NCBI RefSeq assembly: GCF_001547895.1
Contig: NZ_AP014627.1
Location: forward strand, 4,467,501-4,531,500
From: Pseudomonas sp. Os17
Lineage (GTDB): Bacteria > Pseudomonadota > Gammaproteobacteria > Pseudomonadales > Pseudomonadaceae
Direction of reading: 5' to 3'
DNA length: 64,000 bases
The notes below the pieces were generated by a model, which saw only the letters and a program-made list of their open reading frames with translations, did not search any database and was not told the DNA's origin. The first letter of the stretch is position 1, and each line of letters starts with the position of its first letter. A program made the position numbers and the translations under genes. Below, one piece after another: positions 8,295 to 22,250 of this stretch.

Positions 8295-9689
8295 TCAGAC
8301 CTCGGACTGGGCGCCTTCGAACCATGCCAGCTTCTCGCGCAGCTGGACCACTTCGCCAACGATCACCAGGGTCGGCGCGTGCACTTCGTGCTCCGCTACC
8401 AGCGCCGGCAGGTTGGCCAGGGTACCGGTGAACACTCGCTGGTTGCTGGTGGTGCCCTGCTGAACCAGGGCAGCCGGGGTGTCGGCGCCGCGACCGTGCT
8501 TGATCAGTTGCTCGCAGATGGTCGGCAGACCTACCAGGCCCATGTAGAACACCAGGGTCTGAGCCGGTGCCACCAGGTCGCTCCAGGGCAGGTTGCTGGT
8601 GCCGTCCTTGAGGTGACCGGTGACGAAGCGCACCGACTGCGCGTAGTCGCGGTGAGTCAGGGGAATCCCGGCGTAGGCCGAGCAACCGCTGGCTGCGGTA
8701 ATCCCCGGCACCACCTGGAACGGAATGCCGTGGGCCGCCAGCTCTTCGATCTCTTCGCCGCCCCGGCCAAAGATGAACGGATCGCCACCCTTGAGCCGCA
8801 CCACACGCTTGCCTTGCCGGGCCAGGTTCACCAGTTGCTGGTTGATCTGCTCCTGAGGCACGGCGTGATTGGCGCGACGCTTGCCGACGTAGATGCGTTC
8901 GGCGTCGCGGCGGCACAGGTCGAGAATCGCCGGCGCCACCAGACGGTCGTAGAGCACCACGTCGGCCTGCTGCATCAGGCGCAGGGCGCGGAAGGTCAGC
9001 AGGTCCGGATCACCCGGGCCCGCGCCGACCAGATACACCTCGCCCGGCGCATGGGGCGCCTTGCCGGCAATCTTGGCCTGCAACAGACGCTCGGCTTCAG
9101 CGCCCTGCCCCGCCAGCTGGCGATCAGCGATGGGGCCCTGGAATACATCCTCCCAGAACGCCCGGCGCTGCTGCACATCCGGAAACAGGCCTTTGACCTG
9201 GGCCCGAAAACGCGCCGCCAACCCGGCCAACTGGCCGTAGGTGGAAGGAATCCAGGTTTCCAGCTTGGCCCGGATCAACCGCGCCAGCACCGGCGCATCG
9301 CCGCCGCTGGACACCGCGATGACCAGCGGCGAACGGTCGACGATGGCGGGAAAGATCACGCTGCACAGGGCCGGCGCGTCCACCACGTTGACCGGGACGC
9401 AACGCCGACGGGCATCGGCGGAGACCTGAGCATTGAGGGATTCGTCGTCGGTGGCGGCGATAATCAGGGTGCAGCCGTCGAGGTCGGCCTCGACATAACC
9501 GCGCAGCAGGGACTCACCGCCGCTGGCGACGATCAGTTCCTGCAATTGCGCTTCTATTTCAGGCGCGACCACTCGCAGCTGCGCACCGGCATCGGCCAGC
9601 AGACGGGATTTGCGCAAGGCGATCTCCCCTCCACCGACCACCAACACACGACTGCCGCGAAGGTTGTGAAACAGCGGCAGATATTCCAT
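8295..9689 (-). CDS. cysG: Siroheme synthase CysG
   Basis: Multifunctional siroheme synthase, 464 aa, makes siroheme from uroporphyrinogen III for sulfite and nitrite reductases. The N-terminal dehydrogenase/ferrochelatase half (about 1-200) has the NAD motif [13 protein letters not shown]. The C-terminal SAM-dependent uroporphyrinogen methyltransferase starts near 215 with [15 protein letters not shown] and has [16 protein letters not shown] further on. The length matches full CysG, not the split CobA/SirC types. It starts immediately after the serS stop and is the last gene of the minus-strand cluster from lolA. Confidence 0.96.
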   Translation of the reverse strand: MEYLPLFHNLRGSRVLVVGGGEIALRKSRLLADAGAQLRVVAPEIEAQLQELIVASGGESLLRGYVEADLDGCTLIIAATDDESLNAQVSADARRRCVPVNVVDAPALCSVIFPAIVDRSPLVIAVSSGGDAPVLARLIRAKLETWIPSTYGQLAGLAARFRAQVKGLFPDVQQRRAFWEDVFQGPIADRQLAGQGAEAERLLQAKIAGKAPHAPGEVYLVGAGPGDPDLLTFRALRLMQQADVVLYDRLVAPAILDLCRRDAERIYVGKRRANHAVPQEQINQQLVNLARQGKRVVRLKGGDPFIFGRGGEEIEELAAHGIPFQVVPGITAASGCSAYAGIPLTHRDYAQSVRFVTGHLKDGTSNLPWSDLVAPAQTLVFYMGLVGLPTICEQLIKHGRGADTPAALVQQGTTSNQRVFTGTLANLPALVAEHEVHAPTLVIVGEVVQLREKLAWFEGAQSEV

Positions 9690-11357
<1,668 letters not shown>

Positions 11358-11361
<4 letters not shown>

Positions 11362-12683
11362 GGTTTTCTCCGCTGCAAGGGGCTGGCCCGGTCCAGGGCG
11401 GCCAGGTGCTTGAGCTTCTCGCCGATCTTCAGTTCCAGGCCACGGGGCACCGGCTGGTAGAGCGGCAATGGCTCCAGCTCTTCGGGGAAATAGTCTTCGC
11501 CAGCGGCGTAGGCATCCGGCTCGTCATGGGCGTAGCGGTATTCGTCGCCGTAACCCAACTGCTTCATCAGCTTGGTCGGGGCGTTGCGCAGGTGGATCGG
11601 CACTTCCAGGGAGCCGTGCTCGGCAGCGGCGCGCATGGCGGCCTTGAAGCCCATGTACACGGCGTTGCTCTTCGGCGCGCAGGCCAGGTAGGTAATGGCC
11701 TGGGCCACCGCCAGCTCGCCTTCGGGGCTGCCCAGGCGCTCCTGCACATCCCAGGCCGCCAGGCACAGGCTCAGCGCCCGCGGGTCGGCGTTGCCGATGT
11801 CCTCGCTGGCCATGCGTACCACGCGCCGGGCCAGGTACAGCGGGTCGCAGCCGCCGTCGAGCATGCGCGCAAACCAGTACAGGGCGCCGTCAGGGTTGGA
11901 GCCGCGCACCGATTTGTGCAACGCGGAAATCTGGTCGTAGAAGGCTTCGCCACCCTTGTCGAAACGCCGGCGGGTATCCCCCAGCAGGCTTTGCAACAGA
12001 TCAACGCCGATCTCGCCGCCGTCTTCGGCCAGGTCCGAGGCGTTTTCCAGCAGGTTGAGCATGCGCCGGCCATCGCCATCGGCCGCCGACAGCAGCATCT
12101 GGAAGCCTTCATCGCTGAGCCTCAACTGGCGCTTGCCCAGCCCCCGCTCTTCAGTCAGGGCACGCTGTACCAGGCTGCCCAGGGCGGTTTCATCCAGGCT
12201 CTTGAGCACATACACCCGCGCTCGGGAGAGCAAGGCATTGTTGAGTTCGAAGGATGGGTTTTCCGTGGTGGCACCGATAAAGATCAGCGTGCCGTCTTCC
12301 ACGTAGGGCAGGAAGGCATCCTGTTGCGACTTGTTGAAACGATGCACTTCATCGACAAACAGAATGGTCCGCCGTCCGTATTGCCCGGCTTGCTGCTTGG
12401 CGATTTCCACCGCCTGGCGGATCTCCTTGACCCCGGCCAGCACCGCCGAGACGGTTTCGAAGTGGGCGTCAGAGACTTCCGCCAGCAGCCGCGCCAGGGT
12501 GGTCTTGCCGACCCCGGGCGGGCCCCAGAAGATCATCGAATGCAGGGCGCCCTGCTCCAGGGCCTCGCGCAGCGGCTTGCCCCGGGCCAGCAGGTGCTGC
12601 TGACCGACGTACTCGTCCAGGTTGGTGGCACGCAAGCGTGCGGCCAGTGGCTGGGCGATCGGGGCACTACGAAACAGGTCCAT
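11358..12683 (-). CDS. rarA: Replication-associated recombination protein A (MgsA/RarA AAA+ ATPase)
   Basis: AAA+ ATPase of 441 aa related to clamp-loader subunits and RuvB, acting at stalled replication forks. Walker A is [14 protein letters not shown] near residue 55, and Walker B is [17 protein letters not shown] near 108. The sensor 1 region [18 protein letters not shown] and the C-terminal tetramerisation domain follow. Length and start ([14 protein letters not shown]) fit the family. It lies 33 bp downstream of lolA and overlaps crcB by four bases. Confidence 0.95.
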
Positions 12684-12716
12684 GGACTACCTTCGAAACC
12701 TTGCGGCTGCGGCTGC

Positions 12717-13340
12717 TTACTCTTGGATCACATCGGCACCCTTGGGGATGTCGAACTTGAACTTGGACGCCGGGATCGCTTCGTTGGCCTTGACCCCGGT
12801 GAACAGGATATTGGTGCGCTGGCCGACGCTGTCGATCAACTGCATGTCGTTGATCATGCCGTTGCGGAACGACAGGCGCAGGCTGTCGAACAGGGTGTCG
12901 CGGGTCTTCGGCTTGAGGGTGAAGTCCATCACGCCACCGGCTTCCTTGGAGGTGATGTCGAAGCTTTCGCTGATCTTCGACACGTCACCGGACAACAGCA
13001 GGGCCGGAGTCTGGGTCAGGCGCTGGTCGAGCTTCTTGATGGTCACCTGCTCCAGGTCCGGGTCCCACAGCGAGACTTTCTGACCATCGGAAACCATCAG
13101 CTGCTCTTGCGGCGCATCGGTGTGCCAGTAGAACAGGCCAGGACGCTGCAGCGACATCTCGCCAGCGGTTTCCTGCAATTGGGTGCCGCTGCCGTCCAGG
13201 GTCAGCTGTGAGAAACGCGCAGTCAGGGTCTGGGACTTTTCCAGCAACTGGGTCAGGCGCGCCACGTCTTTGGGGTCGGCGTGGGCCGACAAGGTGGTCA
13301 CAGCCAGTACCGGCAGCAGCAACATGCGAATCAGGCGCAT
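12717..13340 (-). CDS. lolA: Outer-membrane lipoprotein carrier LolA
   Basis: Periplasmic chaperone, 207 aa, that carries lipoproteins from LolCDE to LolB. The signal peptide [21 protein letters not shown] ends at AHA, followed by mature [20 protein letters not shown]. The hydrophobic-cavity region includes [15 protein letters not shown] start four codons earlier (13352) is open, but 13340 gives a normal signal peptide. It is the first gene after ftsK on the minus strand, a conserved order. Confidence 0.93.
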   Translation of the reverse strand: MRLIRMLLLPVLAVTTLSAHADPKDVARLTQLLEKSQTLTARFSQLTLDGSGTQLQETAGEMSLQRPGLFYWHTDAPQEQLMVSDGQKVSLWDPDLEQVTIKKLDQRLTQTPALLLSGDVSKISESFDITSKEAGGVMDFTLKPKTRDTLFDSLRLSFRNGMINDMQLIDSVGQRTNILFTGVKANEAIPASKFKFDIPKGADVIQE

Positions 13341-13370
13341 GGAATTCCTCATAAATTGAATGGGTAGGCA

Positions 13371-13392
13371 AGCGGCGTGACCTCACGCCGCT
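13371..13392. other. Perfect stem-loop between ftsK and lolA
   Basis: AGCGGCGTGA and TCACGCCGCT form a 10-bp perfect stem with a two-base centre, in the 67-bp gap between ftsK and lolA. Read on the minus strand it follows the ftsK stop but has no T-run, so it is not a classical terminator. It might stabilise a processed mRNA end or reduce read-through into lolA. Confidence 0.6.
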
Positions 13393-13407
13393 GAAAACGA
13401 AACGGGA

Positions 13408-15816
13408 TCAGTCGCGCATCGGGCCCGGCGCCAGCACTTCGCGGGAGCCGTTGGTGTTCATCGCCGTCACCACCCCGGCCATTTCCATGGCCTCGATCAT
13501 CCGGGCGGCACGGTTGTAGCCAATCTTCAGCTTGCGCTGTACCGCCGAGATCGAGGCCCGGCGGCTTTCCAGGACGAACTGCACGGCTTCGTCGTACAGC
13601 GCGTCGGCTTCCGGATCATCACCGTCGCCACCGCCGCTGCTGCCTTCGAAGCCACTGCCCGCCTCTTCGACACCGTTGAGGATGTCGTCGTTGTATTCCG
13701 GCGCGCCGCGCAGTTTCCAGGCTTCCACCACGCGGTGCACTTCATCGTCGGAGACGAAGGCGCCGTGGACGCGGATCGGCAGGCTGGTGCCAGGCGGCAT
13801 GTAGAGCATGTCACCGTGACCCAGCAGCTGTTCGGCGCCGCCCTGGTCGATGATGGTCCGCGAGTCGATCTTGCTCGACACCTGGAACGCCATGCGGGTC
13901 GGGATGTTGGCCTTGATCAGGCCGGTGATCACGTCCACCGACGGCCGCTGGGTCGCGAGGATCAGGTGGATACCGGCGGCCCGGGCCTTCTGGGCGATAC
14001 GGGCGATCAGCTCTTCGACCTTCTTGCCGACGATCATCATCATGTCGGCGAATTCGTCCACTACCACGACGATGGTCGGCAACTTGGTCAGCAGCGGCGC
14101 TTCGTCGTGGATGCTTTCGCGGTTGTACAGCGGATCGGCCAGTGGTGTGCCGGCGTCGATGGCTTCCTTGACCTTGGCGTTGAAGCCCGAAAGGTTGCGC
14201 ACCCCCATCTTGGCCATCAGCTTGTAGCGCCGCTCCATCTCCGCCACGCTCCAGCGCAGAGCGTTGGCTGCGTCCTTCATGTCGGTGACCACCGGGCACA
14301 GCAGGTGCGGAATGCCTTCGTAGATCGACAGTTCGAGCATCTTCGGGTCGATCATGATCAGCTTGGCGTCTTCCGGGCCGGACTTGAACAGGATCGACAG
14401 GATCATCGCGTTGACCCCCACCGACTTACCGGAACCGGTGGTACCGGCCACCAGCAGGTGAGGCATTTTCGCCAGGTCAGTGATGATCGGCTTGCCGCCG
14501 ATGTCATGGCCCAGGGCCAGGGTGACCGGGGATTTGAAGTTGTCGTATTCCGGGGTCGAGAGCACTTCGGAGAAACGCACGATCTGCCGGTCTTCGTTGG
14601 GGATCTCGATGCCGACGGTGGTCTTGCCGGGAATCACTTCCACCACCCGCACGCTGGTCACGGCCAGGGAACGGGCCAGGTCCTTGGCTAGGTTGGCGAT
14701 ACGGCTGACTTTCACCCCGGCTGCCGGCTGGATTTCGTAACGGGTAATCACCGGGCCCGGATGGATCGAGTCCACCGCGACCTCGACGCCGAATTCCTTG
14801 AGCTTGATTTCCAGCAGGTGACCGACGGCGGCCAGGGATTCGGGCGAATAATTGAGCTGCTTTTTTTCCGCCGGATCAAGAATCGAGATCGGCGGCAAGG
14901 TACCTTCCACTGCGCTGTCGACGAACAGCGGCGCCTGCTTCTCTTTCTGCACGCGCTTGCTGGGCTCGGGCGGCTTGACCGCTACCGGCGTGATCACCGG
15001 CGGCACCTGCTTCTCGCGCTCGGACATGTGCTTGCTCAAGGCCTGCTCGCGCTCGATCAGACGCTCCTTGACCTTGGCCTGCTCGCGCTTGTCGGCGATG
15101 TTCGGGGTCACGACTTCATCGACCCGAGCATCCACCTCGCGCAGCTGCGCCACCAGTTGCTTGCGCTCCACGCGGGCATCCCACCAGCGATTGGCCGCGC
15201 CCTGGAACAGTTCGAACAGGTCGAGAGTGATCTTGCCGGTGACGTCCATCACCTTGAACCAGGACAGGTCGGTAAATACCGTCAGGCCGAACAGGAACAG
15301 GGCAATGAACATCAGGGTACTGCCCTGCACGTTCAGGGCATTCTTGGCCAGGTCACCCAGGCTTTCGCCCAGGGCACCACCAGCACCGGCAGGCAGGCCG
15401 GTGGGGGCATGAAAATGGATATGGGCCAGCGCAGCGCCGGACAGCACCAGGAACACCAGGCCGATCAGTCGCCAGGAAAACAGCCAGCCGCTCCACTGCC
15501 AGGGCTCATGACGCTGACGGAAGATCTGATAGGTCTTGATCGCCAACAGCAGCGGGAAGATATAAGCGAAATAACCCAACACCATAAACAGGATATCGGC
15601 GCTGTAAGAACCGGCGGGACCACCGAAGTTCTGCACATCTTCGATCTTGCTGTTATGACTCCAACCCGGATCATCTTTACCGTAGGTCAGAAGTGCCATC
15701 ATCAAGAACAGGCACAGGGCTCCAATGGCGATCAATGCACCTTCCTTGAGCCGGTAGTGCAATTGCTGACGCCAGAGCGGAACAACAGGTTTAGGTGCTG
15801 CGGTGGATTTCTTCAA
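13408..15816 (-). CDS. ftsK: DNA translocase FtsK
   Basis: Septum-located DNA pump, 802 aa, that clears chromosome termini and activates XerCD at division. The N-terminal part has about four to five membrane segments within residues 25-200. A short charged linker follows (ERKQ...[14 protein letters not shown]), then the RecA-like motor. Walker A is [15 protein letters not shown] near residue 455 and Walker B is [13 protein letters not shown]. The C-terminal gamma winged helix ([20 protein letters not shown]) reads KOPS sites. The linker is much shorter than in E. coli FtsK (about 1330 aa), which is normal for Pseudomonas. It diverges from trxB. Confidence 0.97.
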   Translation of the reverse strand: MKKSTAAPKPVVPLWRQQLHYRLKEGALIAIGALCLFLMMALLTYGKDDPGWSHNSKIEDVQNFGGPAGSYSADILFMVLGYFAYIFPLLLAIKTYQIFRQRHEPWQWSGWLFSWRLIGLVFLVLSGAALAHIHFHAPTGLPAGAGGALGESLGDLAKNALNVQGSTLMFIALFLFGLTVFTDLSWFKVMDVTGKITLDLFELFQGAANRWWDARVERKQLVAQLREVDARVDEVVTPNIADKREQAKVKERLIEREQALSKHMSEREKQVPPVITPVAVKPPEPSKRVQKEKQAPLFVDSAVEGTLPPISILDPAEKKQLNYSPESLAAVGHLLEIKLKEFGVEVAVDSIHPGPVITRYEIQPAAGVKVSRIANLAKDLARSLAVTSVRVVEVIPGKTTVGIEIPNEDRQIVRFSEVLSTPEYDNFKSPVTLALGHDIGGKPIITDLAKMPHLLVAGTTGSGKSVGVNAMILSILFKSGPEDAKLIMIDPKMLELSIYEGIPHLLCPVVTDMKDAANALRWSVAEMERRYKLMAKMGVRNLSGFNAKVKEAIDAGTPLADPLYNRESIHDEAPLLTKLPTIVVVVDEFADMMMIVGKKVEELIARIAQKARAAGIHLILATQRPSVDVITGLIKANIPTRMAFQVSSKIDSRTIIDQGGAEQLLGHGDMLYMPPGTSLPIRVHGAFVSDDEVHRVVEAWKLRGAPEYNDDILNGVEEAGSGFEGSSGGGDGDDPEADALYDEAVQFVLESRRASISAVQRKLKIGYNRAARMIEAMEMAGVVTAMNTNGSREVLAPGPMRD

Positions 15817-17063
<1,247 letters not shown>

Positions 17064-17135
17064 CCCCTCGCCCTACGCTTGTGGCGGGCCAACATTGACC
17101 CGCCACCGCCCTCCCCTGCCACAAGTCTGGATGCC

Positions 17136-17816
17136 ATGCTGACCTGGTTACAACGCAACAACCTTGCCTTCCCCCCTCTGGAAAAAGCCATGCGCGAGCC
17201 CAACGGACTGCTGGCTGCGGGCGGTGATCTATCGGCCGACCGCCTGGTCCAGGCCTATCGTCACGGCTGTTTTCCCTGGTTTTCTGAAGGCCAACCCATC
17301 CTCTGGTGGTCTCCTGATCCGCGCACCGTACTCTTCCCTGATGAGCTGCACGTGTCCCGCAGCCTGGGCAAGCTGCTGCGCAAACAGCGCTATGAAGTGA
17401 CCTTCGACCAGGATTTCGCTGCCGTGATCAGCGCCTGTGCAGCCCCCCGCGCCTATGCCGACGGCACCTGGATCAGCGAAGCCATGCAGCAGGCCTATCA
17501 GCAACTGCACCAACGCGGCCACGCTCACTCGGTGGAAGTCTGGTATCAGGGCGAGCTGGTAGGCGGCCTTTATGGCCTGGCCATGGGGCAGTTGTTCTTT
17601 GGCGAGTCGATGTTCAGCCGCGCCGATAATGCTTCGAAATTCGGTTTCGCGACCCTGGTACAACACCTGAAGGCGTGGGGTTTTGTGCTGATCGACTGCC
17701 AGATGCCCACCGAGCACTTGCACAGTCTGGGGGCGAGATCCATTACCCGAGCGGAATTCGCCGACTACCTCAAGCGGCATCTGGATCAGCCGAGCCGCGC
17801 CACATGGGTTTCCTAG
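17136..17816 (+). CDS. aat: Leucyl/phenylalanyl-tRNA-protein transferase Aat
   Basis: Aat, 226 aa, transfers Leu or Phe from aminoacyl-tRNA to N-terminal Arg or Lys, making type-2 N-degrons read by ClpS. It begins [18 protein letters not shown], with the family block [20 protein letters not shown] and the core [20 protein letters not shown]. Later blocks [20 protein letters not shown] and [16 protein letters not shown] are typical. The start at 17136 is chosen over an open frame at 17079, which encodes only a Pro-rich stretch. It lies 58 bp ahead of bpt; both act on the same N-degron pathway as clpS-clpA close by. Confidence 0.95.
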   Translation: MLTWLQRNNLAFPPLEKAMREPNGLLAAGGDLSADRLVQAYRHGCFPWFSEGQPILWWSPDPRTVLFPDELHVSRSLGKLLRKQRYEVTFDQDFAAVISACAAPRAYADGTWISEAMQQAYQQLHQRGHAHSVEVWYQGELVGGLYGLAMGQLFFGESMFSRADNASKFGFATLVQHLKAWGFVLIDCQMPTEHLHSLGARSITRAEFADYLKRHLDQPSRATWVS

Positions 17817-17874
17817 GCGGGTTTGACGGCAGTGGCTTACACTTAATTTCAAAGCTTATTCCGAGGGTTGACTC

Positions 17875-18582
17875 ATGACCGAGTTGGCGCGCCTGAAGTT
17901 TTATGCCACTCAACCCCACTCTTGCAGCTACCTGCCCGACGAACAGGCCACTACCCTGTTCCTCGATCCCAGTCAGCCCATGGACGTGCACGTTTATGCG
18001 GACCTGTCGGAAATGGGCTTTCGCCGCAGTGGAGATCACCTGTACCGGCCCCACTGCCAGAATTGCAACGCTTGTGTGCCGGCGCGCATCCCCGTGGCGC
18101 AATTCCTGCCCAACCGTCAACAAAAGCGCATCCTCAAACGCAACAGCGATCTGCGGGTACAAGCGGCCAAACCGGCATTCAACGAAGAATATTTCGAGCT
18201 GTATCAACGCTATATCGAGCAACGTCACGCCGATGGCGACATGTTCCCTCCCAGCCGCGACCAGTTCTCGACCTTTCTGGTACGCGACCTGCCCTTCTCG
18301 CGCTTCTATGAGTTCCGCCTGGACGGTCGCCTGCTGGCAGTAGCGGTCACCGACCTGCTGCCCAATGGCCTTTCCGCGGTCTACACCTTCTATGAGCCCG
18401 ACGAAGAACGCCGCAGCCTGGGGCGTTATGCGATTCTCTGGCAAATTGGCGAAACCCTGCGCCAGGGCCTGGACGCGGTGTACCTCGGCTACTGGATCAA
18501 AAACTGCAAAAAGATGAGCTACAAGACCCAATATCGCCCCATAGAGCTACTGGTTAACCAGAGATGGGTGATCCTCAACTAG
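17875..18582 (+). CDS. bpt: Aspartate/glutamate leucyltransferase Bpt
   Basis: Bpt (ATE1-like), 235 aa, adds Leu to N-terminal Asp or Glu, again creating a ClpS degron. The Cys-bearing N-terminal region has [19 protein letters not shown] and [18 protein letters not shown], typical for the ATE family. The C-terminal GNAT-like part has [19 protein letters not shown] and [18 protein letters not shown]. Pseudomonas annotations often call this ate; leucyl transfer is what is established for bacterial Bpt. Confidence 0.92.
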
Positions 18583-18588
18583 AAGGTC

Positions 18589-18618
18589 TTGGCTTAAACC
18601 CCACTTTTCGGGCACAAT
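18589..18618 (+). promoter_or_regulatory. Candidate infA promoter
   Basis: TTGGCT (18589-18594) and CACAAT (18613-18618) are spaced by 18 bp, giving a sigma-70-like promoter about 60 bp before infA. It lies just after the bpt stop, so infA can be transcribed apart from bpt. Confidence 0.5.
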
Positions 18619-18682
18619 GCACGCCGCTTTTGCCTGGCGCAGTTGCACCGGGCCATTCATTGGATACCGAGGGCTTTACTGC

Positions 18683-18901
18683 ATGTCGAAAGAAGACAGC
18701 TTCGAAATGGAAGGCACTGTCGTCGACACCCTGCCCAACACCATGTTTCGCGTGGAGTTGGAAAATGGGCACGTCGTAACCGCGCATATTTCCGGCAAGA
18801 TGCGCAAGAACTACATTCGTATTCTTACCGGTGACAAAGTGCGCGTCGAGCTGACGCCCTATGACTTGAGCAAAGGTCGGATCACTTACCGCGCTCGCTA
18901 A
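18683..18901 (+). CDS. infA: Translation initiation factor IF-1
   Basis: IF-1, 72 aa, an OB-fold protein that occupies the ribosomal A site during initiation. It begins [20 protein letters not shown], with the core [20 protein letters not shown] and the C-terminal [15 protein letters not shown]. Length is exactly that of the family. The longer frame from 18617 is non-homologous upstream sequence, so the start is 18683. A terminator follows at once. Confidence 0.97.
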
Positions 18902-18916
18902 GCAAGTCAATACAAG

Positions 18917-18941
18917 ACGCCCGGTTATGCCGGGCGTTTTT
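18917..18941 (+). terminator. infA rho-independent terminator
   Basis: ACGCCCGG (18917-18924) pairs with CCGGGCGT (18930-18937) over a five-base loop, followed by a T-run. It lies 15 bp after the infA stop. Confidence 0.85.
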
Positions 18942-18978
18942 GTTCGTCTCGAATAAACCGGCAAACCCCAGATAGCAC

Positions 18979-19000
18979 AAAGGCACCCTCCGGTGCCTTT
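18979..19000 (-). terminator. Candidate clpA terminator
   Basis: AAAGGCACC (18979-18987) and GGTGCCTTT (18992-19000) form a 9-bp stem 26 bp beyond the clpA stop. The T-run on the minus strand is short, so this is a moderate call. Confidence 0.6.
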
Positions 19001-19026
19001 GGCGGTACTGCTGCGTTATGCGGCCA

Positions 19027-21297
19027 TCAAGCCATTTCCGCCGTGGTTTCGAAATCGAAGGTCAACTCGCCATCCTTGATGTCGATGTGCACCACACCGC
19101 CATGGTCGGACAATTCGCCAAACAGGATCTCCTCGGCCAGGGGACGCTTGATCTTGTCCTGGATCAAACGCGCCATCGGACGCGCACCCATCGTCACGTC
19201 GTAACCACCGGCAGCCAGCCAGCTGCGAGCGGCATCGGTCACTTCCAGCTGCACGCGCTTGTCTTCCAGTTGCGCTTGAAGCTCGGTAAGGAACTTGTCC
19301 ACCACGCTCTTGATCACTTCATGGCTCAGGCGACCGAACTGGATAATGGTGTCCAGACGGTTGCGGAACTCCGGCGTGAAGCTCTTCTTGATCACTTCCA
19401 TGGCATCGGAAGAATGATCCTGATGAGTGAAACCTATGGAGGCTCGCGCCGCGGTTTCAGCACCGGCGTTGGTGGTCATGATGAGGATGACATTGCGGAA
19501 ATCCGCCTTGCGCCCGTTGTTGTCGGTCAGGGTGCCGTGATCCATCACCTGCAGCAGCAGGTTGAAAACTTCCGGATGAGCCTTCTCGATTTCATCGAGC
19601 AGCAACACGCAATGTGGCTGCTTGGTGATCGCTTCGGTCAGCAAACCGCCCTGATCAAAACCAACATAGCCGGGAGGCGCACCAATCAGACGCGAGACTG
19701 TGTGCCGCTCCATGTACTCGGACATGTCGAAGCGCACCAACTCGATCCCCATGGCCTTGGCCAATTGCCGGGCCGCCTCGGTCTTGCCGACACCGGTAGG
19801 ACCGGCGAACAGGAAGGAACCGACTGGCTTGTCCGGGGATTTCAGGCCGGCACGGGACAGCTTGATCGCCGTGGACAGCGAATCAATCGCCGCATCCTGA
19901 CCGAACACCGTCAACTTGAGATCGCGCTCAAGGTTGCGCAGCAACTCTTTATCGGAGCTGGTGACGTGTTTTGGTGGAATCCGGGCAATTTTCGCCACGA
20001 TGTCTTCAACCTGGGCCACTTCAATGCGCTTCACGCGCTTATCAACCGGCTGCAGGCGCTGATAGGCACCCGCCTCGTCAATCACATCAATGGCCTTGTC
20101 AGGCATGTGCCGGTCATTGATGTAGCGCGAGGCCAGCTCCGCAGCGGCACGCAGCGCCTCATCACTGTATTCGATACTGTGATGCTGTTCGAAACGCCCC
20201 TTGAGACCGCGCAGGATGCCGATGGTGTCTTCAACCGAGGGCTCGGACACGTCGACTTTCTGGAAGCGCCGCGCCAGGGCGCGATCCTTCTCGAAAATGC
20301 CACGGAACTCCTGAAACGTGGTCGAACCGATGCAGCGGATGTCACCCGAAGACAGCAATGGCTTGAGCAGGTTCGAGGCATCCATCACCCCACCGGACGC
20401 CGCACCGGCACCGATGATGGTATGGATTTCATCGATGAACAGGATCGCCTGAGGGCGTTTTTTCAACTCGCTCAGCAACGCCTTGAAGCGCTTCTCGAAG
20501 TCGCCACGGTATTTGGTACCCGCCAGCAATGCCCCGAGGTCCAGGGAGTAGACCACGCTGTTGGTCAGCAGGTCCGGAACCTGATTGTCGACGATACGCT
20601 TGGCCAGGCCTTCGGCAATCGCGGTCTTGCCCACGCCCGCTTCACCCACCAGCAACGGGTTGTTCTTGCGCCGACGAGCCAGGATCTGGGCTACACGCTC
20701 CACTTCCTGCTCACGCCCTACCAGCGGATCAATGCGCCCCTGACGGGCCAGCTCGTTGAGATTGCTGGCATAGGCATCCAGGGGATTACTCGAAGAAGAC
20801 GACTCACCACCCTCTTCATCCTGCATATCCTGTTCACCTTCAGAATGATCGCCATGCCCAGGCACCTTGGAGATGCCGTGGGCGATGTAATTGACCACAT
20901 CGATACGGGCGACGCTCTGCTGCTTGAGCAGGAACACCGCCTGACTCTCTTGCTCACTGAAGATGGCCACCAGCACATTGGCGCCAGTGACTTCACGCTT
21001 GCCCGAGCTCTGGACGTGAAAGACAGCACGCTGCAGCACACGCTGGAAACCCAGGGTCGGCTGAGTCTCGCGATCCTCGTCATGGACCGGGATCAGCGGC
21101 GTGGTGGAGTCGATGAACTCCTGCAGGTCGTGCTTGAGTTTGTCGAGGTTTGCTCCGCAGGCACGTAAAACGGTGGCGGCGGCCTCATTATCCAAAAGAG
21201 CCAACAGAAGGTGCTCGACGGTCATGAACTCATGACGCTTCGAACGGGCCTCCTTGAAGGCGAGATTGAGGGTGACTTCGAGCTCGCGGTTTAACAT
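19027..21297 (-). CDS. clpA: ATP-dependent Clp protease ATP-binding subunit ClpA
   Basis: AAA+ unfoldase, 756 aa, that feeds substrates to ClpP. The N-domain (about 1-145) contains the two Clp repeats and binds ClpS. D1 has Walker [16 protein letters not shown] near residue 219 and D2 has [14 protein letters not shown] near residue 499. The acidic Ser-rich linker after the N-domain (SSSSSNP) is seen. The IGF-type loop IGFTHQD in the D2 part marks a ClpP-binding subunit, which excludes ClpB. It lies 29 bp downstream of clpS. Confidence 0.97.
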   Translation of the reverse strand: MLNRELEVTLNLAFKEARSKRHEFMTVEHLLLALLDNEAAATVLRACGANLDKLKHDLQEFIDSTTPLIPVHDEDRETQPTLGFQRVLQRAVFHVQSSGKREVTGANVLVAIFSEQESQAVFLLKQQSVARIDVVNYIAHGISKVPGHGDHSEGEQDMQDEEGGESSSSSNPLDAYASNLNELARQGRIDPLVGREQEVERVAQILARRRKNNPLLVGEAGVGKTAIAEGLAKRIVDNQVPDLLTNSVVYSLDLGALLAGTKYRGDFEKRFKALLSELKKRPQAILFIDEIHTIIGAGAASGGVMDASNLLKPLLSSGDIRCIGSTTFQEFRGIFEKDRALARRFQKVDVSEPSVEDTIGILRGLKGRFEQHHSIEYSDEALRAAAELASRYINDRHMPDKAIDVIDEAGAYQRLQPVDKRVKRIEVAQVEDIVAKIARIPPKHVTSSDKELLRNLERDLKLTVFGQDAAIDSLSTAIKLSRAGLKSPDKPVGSFLFAGPTGVGKTEAARQLAKAMGIELVRFDMSEYMERHTVSRLIGAPPGYVGFDQGGLLTEAITKQPHCVLLLDEIEKAHPEVFNLLLQVMDHGTLTDNNGRKADFRNVILIMTTNAGAETAARASIGFTHQDHSSDAMEVIKKSFTPEFRNRLDTIIQFGRLSHEVIKSVVDKFLTELQAQLEDKRVQLEVTDAARSWLAAGGYDVTMGARPMARLIQDKIKRPLAEEILFGELSDHGGVVHIDIKDGELTFDFETTAEMA

Positions 21298-21326
21298 AGC
21301 TTCACCTCATACCCAAGTGGTCGGCG

Positions 21327-21689
21327 TTAACCGTCCTTCTCGATTTCACAGAGTAGCGGATGCTGGCTTTCCCGGGCGTACTGGTTGACCTGCATGGCCT
21401 TTGTCTCGGCGATGTCGCGGGTAAACAATCCACACACTGCCCGCCCTTCTGTATGGACGGCCAGCATGACCTTGGTCGCCAGCTCGCGATTCAGGTTAAA
21501 AAACATCTCGAGCACTTCGACGACGAAATCCATCGGGGTGTAGTCATCGTTGAACAAAACCACCTTGTACATCGGCGGCGCCTGTAATGCAGGCTTAGCT
21601 TCCTGTACAGCCAAGCCAGCGGAATCGTCGTCGTGCAAGTCCGGGCGATCCTGATTGAATGTTAGTCGAATCTGGCTGATTGCATGCAT
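21327..21689 (-). CDS. clpS: ClpA adaptor protein ClpS
   Basis: N-recognin adaptor, 120 aa, that binds N-terminal Leu, Phe, Trp or Tyr and hands substrates to ClpA. The flexible N-terminal tail leads into the core [20 protein letters not shown], which contains the acidic N-degron pocket. The [19 protein letters not shown] block follows. It is upstream of clpA in one operon. The sources of its substrates, aat and bpt, are about 3 kb away. Confidence 0.96.
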   Translation of the reverse strand: MHAISQIRLTFNQDRPDLHDDDSAGLAVQEAKPALQAPPMYKVVLFNDDYTPMDFVVEVLEMFFNLNRELATKVMLAVHTEGRAVCGLFTRDIAETKAMQVNQYARESQHPLLCEIEKDG

Positions 21690-21913
21690 GGAAAGAAAGG
21701 TTCGTCAGTTGTGCAAATACAGTGGTGGGGGCGCTCTGGATGGAATTCAACTCCGACCGCCGGGTCACCTTGACTATCGGCAAAACGGTGTTACAACCAA
21801 TAGGGCCCACATTGGGTAATAAACGTCCGCGGCGTCAACCTTTTTACCAAGCTTGGCGGCGGATGAACTGGATGATACTCCAGTGATGGAGTCTGTTGCA
21901 GAGGGATATGAGT

Positions 21914-22171
21914 ATGGCTAGCGGTAAGGTCAAGTGGTTCAACAATGCCAAGGGTTATGGCTTTATTAATGAGGAGGGCAAGACGGATGATCTGTTTGCC
22001 CATTACTCGGCCATCGAGATGGATGGCTACAAGACCTTGAAAGCCGGACAGGCTGTGAGCTTCGAGATCATCCAGGGCCCCAAGGGCCTGCATGCGGTCA
22101 AAATCAGCGCCTTGAAGGTGCCCGGTGAAATCATCCCCGCCGAGGCGCAACCTGAAAGCGCCTTGAGCTGA
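21914..22171 (+). CDS. cspD: Cold-shock-domain protein CspD
   Basis: Small nucleic-acid-binding protein, 85 aa, of the CspD type, in E. coli linked to stationary-phase inhibition of replication. It has RNP1-like GKVKWFNNAKGYGFI and RNP2-like DLFAHYSAI. The C-terminal tail after KVPGEI is longer than in CspA. The start at 21914 has the GAGGG ribosome-binding site eight bases upstream; the ATG at 21908 is only two bases from it. It diverges from clpS, as is usual in gamma-proteobacteria. Confidence 0.9.
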   Translation: MASGKVKWFNNAKGYGFINEEGKTDDLFAHYSAIEMDGYKTLKAGQAVSFEIIQGPKGLHAVKISALKVPGEIIPAEAQPESALS

Positions 22172-22195
22172 TACACCCAACATCCAGTGATAAAA

Positions 22196-22231
22196 AAACC
22201 GGCCGACTCAAGGGATTGAGTCGGCCGGTTT
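22196..22231. terminator. Bidirectional terminator between cspD and icd
   Basis: A perfect 15-bp stem (22196-22210 with 22217-22231) around a six-base loop, with an A-run on the left and T-rich sequence on the right. It sits between the convergent cspD and icd genes and can serve both. Confidence 0.9.
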
Positions 22232-22250
22232 GCTTTGCACGCGGTTGCGC

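Noticed and set aside
11362..11420. Possible fluoride riboswitch ahead of crcB
   Set aside because: The upstream sequence is rarA coding sequence overlapping the crcB start; no intergenic space exists for it.
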